12,191 nucleotides of DNA from Caldilineae bacterium. GTDB lineage: Bacteria; Chloroflexota; Anaerolineae; J102. Below the pieces are notes generated by a model. It worked only from the letters and a program-made list of their open reading frames with translations, searched no databases and was not told the origin of the DNA. Position 1 is the first letter of the stretch, and each line of letters begins with the position of its first letter. The DNA is taken from assembly GCA_003694905.1 (NCBI GenBank), contig RFJM01000185.1:1-12191 (forward strand), in the 5' to 3' direction. Below, piece by piece: positions 9,462-12,191 of the stretch. Position numbers and translations under genes: made by a program.

Positions 9462-9480
9462 AATGTCGATAGCCGGCTAG

Positions 9481-10365
9481 CTAGGGGGTAGGCGCCGGAG
9501 TGGGCGTCAGAAAGGAGGAAATGGCAGGCTCGCCGGCCGTGTCGTAAGGCGTGAAGGAGGTAATGACCAGGACCAGTTCCAGGCGATCGAAATCGACGGT
9601 GGGACGCACCACGGCTCGTTGGAAGGGCTGATTGTCGCTGTGCAGGACTTCGGTGATCTGACCCACGACGAGTCCCTTGGGAAAGTTGCCTCCCAGCCCA
9701 GAAGTGATGACAATCTCGCCCACGGCGACCTTCATATCGGGGGGTATGAAATCCATGACAGGATCCTGGCCCGCGCGGCCGTTGAGGGTCCCCGGTGCGC
9801 GAGAGCTTTGGGTCATGACGTTGATGGAGCTGTTGGGATCACTCAGCAGCAGCACAGTGCTGCTGTTGGAAAAGACCTCGGCGATGCGGCCCACCAGACC
9901 GCGATCGGTAACCACAGGCATGCCCAGGCGGATGCCATGCTCCGCGCCCAGGTCGATTTGCAGGGTATCGGCGTAGGGGCTGGCTTTCACGCCGATGGCG
10001 CGCGCAATGATCTGACCCCCGCGAAAGTTGTACGTGGGGTTGACCTGGGCAAAGGCCAAGAACGCACGCAGTTTTTCGTTCTCGGCGCGGACTTCCGCCA
10101 GCTCCAGGTTCTCGACGGTAAGGCGCTCTACCAGGGCCTGCAATTCGCTGTTCTCGCGGCGCAACGTACGCAGATCGCGGGCCGTGGACAGCATTTCGGC
10201 CAGATCGCTCCGCGCCTCGGTAAAGGCGATGTCGAAAGGCCGGAGCAGGCGTTGGATAGCATCGTTGAAGGGCCCCATCTGGCCTCCTGCGTCGAGAAAC
10301 ATGATCACAAACGCCCCCACAACCACGAATAGCAGGATGAGGGGGCGGGAACGAAGGACTCGCAT
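9481..10365 (-). CDS. mreC: Rod shape-determining protein MreC
   Basis: This 294-residue bitopic protein forms extracytoplasmic filaments that bind and activate PBP2. It has one N-terminal membrane helix (about 8-24) and a heptad-rich coiled coil (about 62-104, LRTLRRENSELQALVERL and ENEKLRAFL). The two beta-barrel halves follow at about 115-270. The family signature TSGLGGNFPKGLVVGQI is at 221-237, and VVTDRGLVGRI (151-161) precedes SSTVLLLSDPNSSINV (168-183). The C-terminus ends in a short Thr/Pro tail (LTPTPAPTP). The length is typical. An in-frame TGA eight codons before the ATG at 10365 rules out an upstream start, although no Shine-Dalgarno sequence precedes that ATG. Confidence 0.96.
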   Translation of the reverse strand: MRVLRSRPLILLFVVVGAFVIMFLDAGGQMGPFNDAIQRLLRPFDIAFTEARSDLAEMLSTARDLRTLRRENSELQALVERLTVENLELAEVRAENEKLRAFLAFAQVNPTYNFRGGQIIARAIGVKASPYADTLQIDLGAEHGIRLGMPVVTDRGLVGRIAEVFSNSSTVLLLSDPNSSINVMTQSSRAPGTLNGRAGQDPVMDFIPPDMKVAVGEIVITSGLGGNFPKGLVVGQITEVLHSDNQPFQRAVVRPTVDFDRLELVLVITSFTPYDTAGEPAISSFLTPTPAPTP

Positions 10366-10462
10366 GAGAAGGGAAGCAGGGGGCCTTCACAGGGAAGGAC
10401 GGATTGCTCAGACAGACAGGTGGGGCATCCTCCTGTGCGCGGGCCCGGCCGGGCGTAGGAAG
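10366..10462 (-). other. mreB-mreC spacer with palindrome and mini-ORF
   Basis: This 97-base spacer is the longest inside the mre operon. Just after the mreB stop is a perfect 12-bp palindrome, GCCCGGCCGGGC (10443-10454), with no T-tract. Further on the minus strand, AGGAGG (10429-10434) directly abuts ATG (10426-10428), which opens a six-codon frame (MPHLSV) closed by TGA at 10408-10410. Zero spacing makes real initiation there doubtful. The remaining bases up to mreC are C/T-rich and lack a Shine-Dalgarno sequence. Confidence 0.35.
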
Positions 10463-11536
10463 CTAGTGCAGGGGGCTGTGGAGGGTGCTGCCTCGATGCA
10501 TGCCGGCCAGCACTTTGCGCAGCACGTCGAGGTTTTCCAGGACTCGTTCCGCGCCTTTGGCTACGCAGGTCATGGGGTCGCTGGCGACGTAGACGCGCAT
10601 GCGGGTTTCCTCGCTCAGGCGATCGGCCAGCCCTCGCAGCAGGGCTCCGCCTCCCGCCAGGGCGATACCGTCCTGCATCAGGTCGGCAATAAGTTCGGGC
10701 GGCGTATCATCTACGGCGCTGCGCACCGTCTCGACGATGATGTTGACCGAGTTGGCCAGGGCTTCGCGGATTTCCACCGAGCTCACCTCGACCTCGTCGG
10801 GCAGGCCCGTGATGAGGTTGCGGCCGCGCAGAGGGAAGATCAGCTCCTCCTCCAGCGGATAGGCAGACCCGGCTGCGATCTTGGCCTCCTCGGCCATGCG
10901 TTCGCCGATGAGCAGGTTGTATTTCTGGCGAGCATAGTTGATGATATCCTCGTCCATTTCGTCGCCGGCCACGCGCACCGAACGCGCGACCACGATGCCG
11001 CCCAGCGAAATGACCGCGACCTCTGTGGTTCCGCCGCCGATGTCCACGATCATGCTGCCACGAGCAATGGTCACGTCCAGTCCGGCGCCGATGGCAGCGG
11101 CCATGGGTTCCTCGATGAGGTAAGCCTCTCGGGCACCGGCGTTTAGCGTGGCATCGTACACGGCCCGCTTTTCCACTTCGGTCACACCCGAGGGCAGGCC
11201 CACCACCACCCGCGGCCGGGGCACCAACATGAAGACGCGGTCGTGTACCTTGCTGATGAAATACTCCAGCATTCGTTCGGTCACGTCGAAGTCCGAGATC
11301 ACCCCGTCCCGCAAAGGGCGGATGGCGACGATGTTGGACGGCGTGCGTCCCACCATTTCCTTGGCTTCCGCACCGATGGCGAGGACTTTGTTGGTCTTCG
11401 CCTCGATGGCGACGACCGAGGGCTCGTTGATGACGATACCGCGGCCCCGGACGTTGACCAGGGTGTTGGCGGTGCCGAGGTCGATTCCGATGTCGAGAGA
11501 AAAGAGGCCGAGAAGCCAGTCGAGGGGGTTAATCAC
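10463..11536 (-). CDS. mreB: Rod shape-determining protein MreB (bacterial actin)
   Basis: This 357-residue actin-fold ATPase polymerises into membrane-bound antiparallel filaments that orient the elongasome. The N-terminus carries a short hydrophobic stretch, LDWLLGLFSL (5-14), suited to inserting into the membrane. Actin-family motifs follow: phosphate-1 DIGIDLGTANT (15-25), IEEPMAAAIGAGL (141-153), phosphate-2 IVDIGGGTTEVAVIS (163-177), GDEMDEDIINYAR (191-203) and the adenosine motif LAGGGALLRGL (293-303). The length is slightly above the usual 335-350. The start is GTG at 11536, with AGGAG at a 9-nt spacing. It is the first gene of mreBCD-mrdA-rodA, under the promoter at 11594-11624. Confidence 0.98.
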   Translation of the reverse strand: MINPLDWLLGLFSLDIGIDLGTANTLVNVRGRGIVINEPSVVAIEAKTNKVLAIGAEAKEMVGRTPSNIVAIRPLRDGVISDFDVTERMLEYFISKVHDRVFMLVPRPRVVVGLPSGVTEVEKRAVYDATLNAGAREAYLIEEPMAAAIGAGLDVTIARGSMIVDIGGGTTEVAVISLGGIVVARSVRVAGDEMDEDIINYARQKYNLLIGERMAEEAKIAAGSAYPLEEELIFPLRGRNLITGLPDEVEVSSVEIREALANSVNIIVETVRSAVDDTPPELIADLMQDGIALAGGGALLRGLADRLSEETRMRVYVASDPMTCVAKGAERVLENLDVLRKVLAGMHRGSTLHSPLH

Positions 11537-11545
11537 GCAGTGGAA

Positions 11546-11550
11546 CTCCT
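11546..11550 (-). promoter_or_regulatory. Ribosome binding site fixing the GTG start of mreB
   Basis: AGGAG on the minus strand lies 9 bases before GTG (11534-11536). The MreB family begins only a few residues before the DIGIDLGT motif, so this GTG gives the expected N-terminus. Confidence 0.65.
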
Positions 11551-11593
11551 GGATACTGTGCTGAGGGCGCGACGTATGCGCGCACAGCGCGAG

Positions 11594-11624
11594 ATTATAC
11601 CACAGCGATTTCCCATGTCTGCAA
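11594..11624 (-). promoter_or_regulatory. Extended -10 promoter of the mreBCD-mrdA-rodA operon
   Basis: The minus strand reads TGGTATAAT: a perfect TATAAT (11594-11599) with TGn (11600-11602). The best -35 candidate is TTGCAG (11619-11624) at a long 19-base spacing, so the extended -10 probably carries most of the strength. The start near 11587 gives a leader of about 50 nt. The promoter lies in the 94-base gap directly after the stop of the 11631 gene. No terminator is seen between them, so some read-through into mreB is possible. Confidence 0.65.
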
Positions 11625-11630
11625 AACCGT

Positions 11631-12191
11631 TTAGCGCCAAGTTACGCCCAGGGCGAACACGCCGTTGTTGGGATCTCCGGTAAAGGACCCGATGTACAGG
11701 GTGTAGGTACCGTCGGGGACCTCCACCGTGGTGGTGAGCACAGGCACGAACTCGGTCTTGTGCGCAACCAGCCCCTGGCCATTGCTGAAGGGACCGAAGT
11801 GCTGCAACCACCAGTGGTTATCGGGCCCTTCGTGCTCGGCATAGGTATCGCCGGTAGTCCATTTGGGGTCCTCGGCCTCGAAACGGTAGGCGGTGCCGTC
11901 GGCGGCAACCAGTTCCAGGTAGTCATAGACGCCGTCATGCTCGGCGACCGTGCCCACATCCAGCGTGAACCTGCCCCCCACCACCTTGACCGCCCCCGCG
12001 TTGATGCGCCACGTGCTGCTGGAGGTGTCGCCCACGAAGACATGGGCGGGTACGAACGGCGTGCCGTCCGCATAGAAAGAAGACGACTCGGAAGGAGATG
12101 CAGCGGCCGGGGTGGGGAGGGGAGAGACGTAAGGAGTGCCCGGCCCGACAGGGGTGGCTTCAACTCCTGCGGCCACGAGATAGCTGGTGAA
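11631..12191 (-). CDS. Exported protein of unknown function, C-terminal part only
   Basis: The frame is open at the right window edge and ends in TAA at 11631, giving 186 residues; the true start lies outside. The first part, from about residue 12 of the visible frame, is a Pro/Thr/Ser/Gly-rich linker (ATPVGPGTPYVSPLPTPAAASPSESSS), a common spacer after a signal peptide, lipobox or membrane helix. The last 145 or so residues look like one beta-rich domain: alternating hydrophobic strands (HVFVGD, AVKVVGGRFTLDVG, YDYLELVAADGTAYRFEA, TTVEVPDGTYTLYIGSF) and conspicuous aromatics (NHWWLQHFGPF). I do not recognise the family; a carbohydrate- or ligand-binding beta-sandwich would fit the look but is a guess. 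Export and surface location are inferred from the linker. There is no functional link to mreB beyond position. Confidence 0.75.
   Translation of the reverse strand, partial: FTSYLVAAGVEATPVGPGTPYVSPLPTPAAASPSESSSFYADGTPFVPAHVFVGDTSSSTWRINAGAVKVVGGRFTLDVGTVAEHDGVYDYLELVAADGTAYRFEAEDPKWTTGDTYAEHEGPDNHWWLQHFGPFSNGQGLVAHKTEFVPVLTTTVEVPDGTYTLYIGSFTGDPNNGVFALGVTWR

Overview
The window is GC-rich bacterial chromosome in which every supportable gene lies on the minus strand, so transcription runs from high to low coordinates. It looks like a Chloroflexota-type bacterium (perhaps Caldilineae or Anaerolineae). This is inferred from exported proteins with Pro/Thr-rich (TPTPTP-like) linkers, a glutaminyl-tRNA synthetase fused to a GatB/YqeY tail (a fusion known from Deinococcus), and an mre/mrd operon with a single MreB. 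Nothing here fixes the species.

Read in the direction of transcription, the window opens at its right edge with the 3' part of an unrecognised exported protein (11631-12191). A strong extended -10 promoter (11594-11602) then starts the elongasome operon: mreB (10463-11536), mreC (9481-10365), mreD (8964-9461), mrdA/PBP2 (6882-8951) and rodA (5791-6885, with an ATGA overlap to mrdA). These genes encode the cytoskeletal filament, the scaffold, and the transpeptidase/glycosyltransferase pair that insert lateral peptidoglycan. Two hairpins without a T-tract follow rodA.

A second unit has its own promoter (5671-5679) and a leader of about 135 nt containing ACCTGC repeats that could form mutually exclusive hairpins. 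It encodes glnS (3175-5529, GTG start, YqeY-type C-terminal extension) and gltX (1604-3112). It ends in a good intrinsic terminator (1435-1463). Together the two synthetases charge tRNA-Gln and tRNA-Glu directly.

The T-tract of that terminator adjoins a putative promoter for a two-gene cassette: an HxlR-family regulator with the conserved N-terminal Cys (1001-1354) and a flavin reductase-domain protein (465-947). A perfect-stem terminator closes it (341-373). Another extended -10 promoter (298-306) drives a lipoprotein gene that runs off the left edge (1-239).

Most of the window is core housekeeping. The parts most worth a second look are the GlnRS fusion, the glnS leader, the unrecognised exported domain at the right edge, the HxlR/flavin reductase pair, and the consistent use of extended -10 promoters. 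I found no mobile element, CRISPR array, tRNA or rRNA. No gap without a gene exceeds 300 bases.
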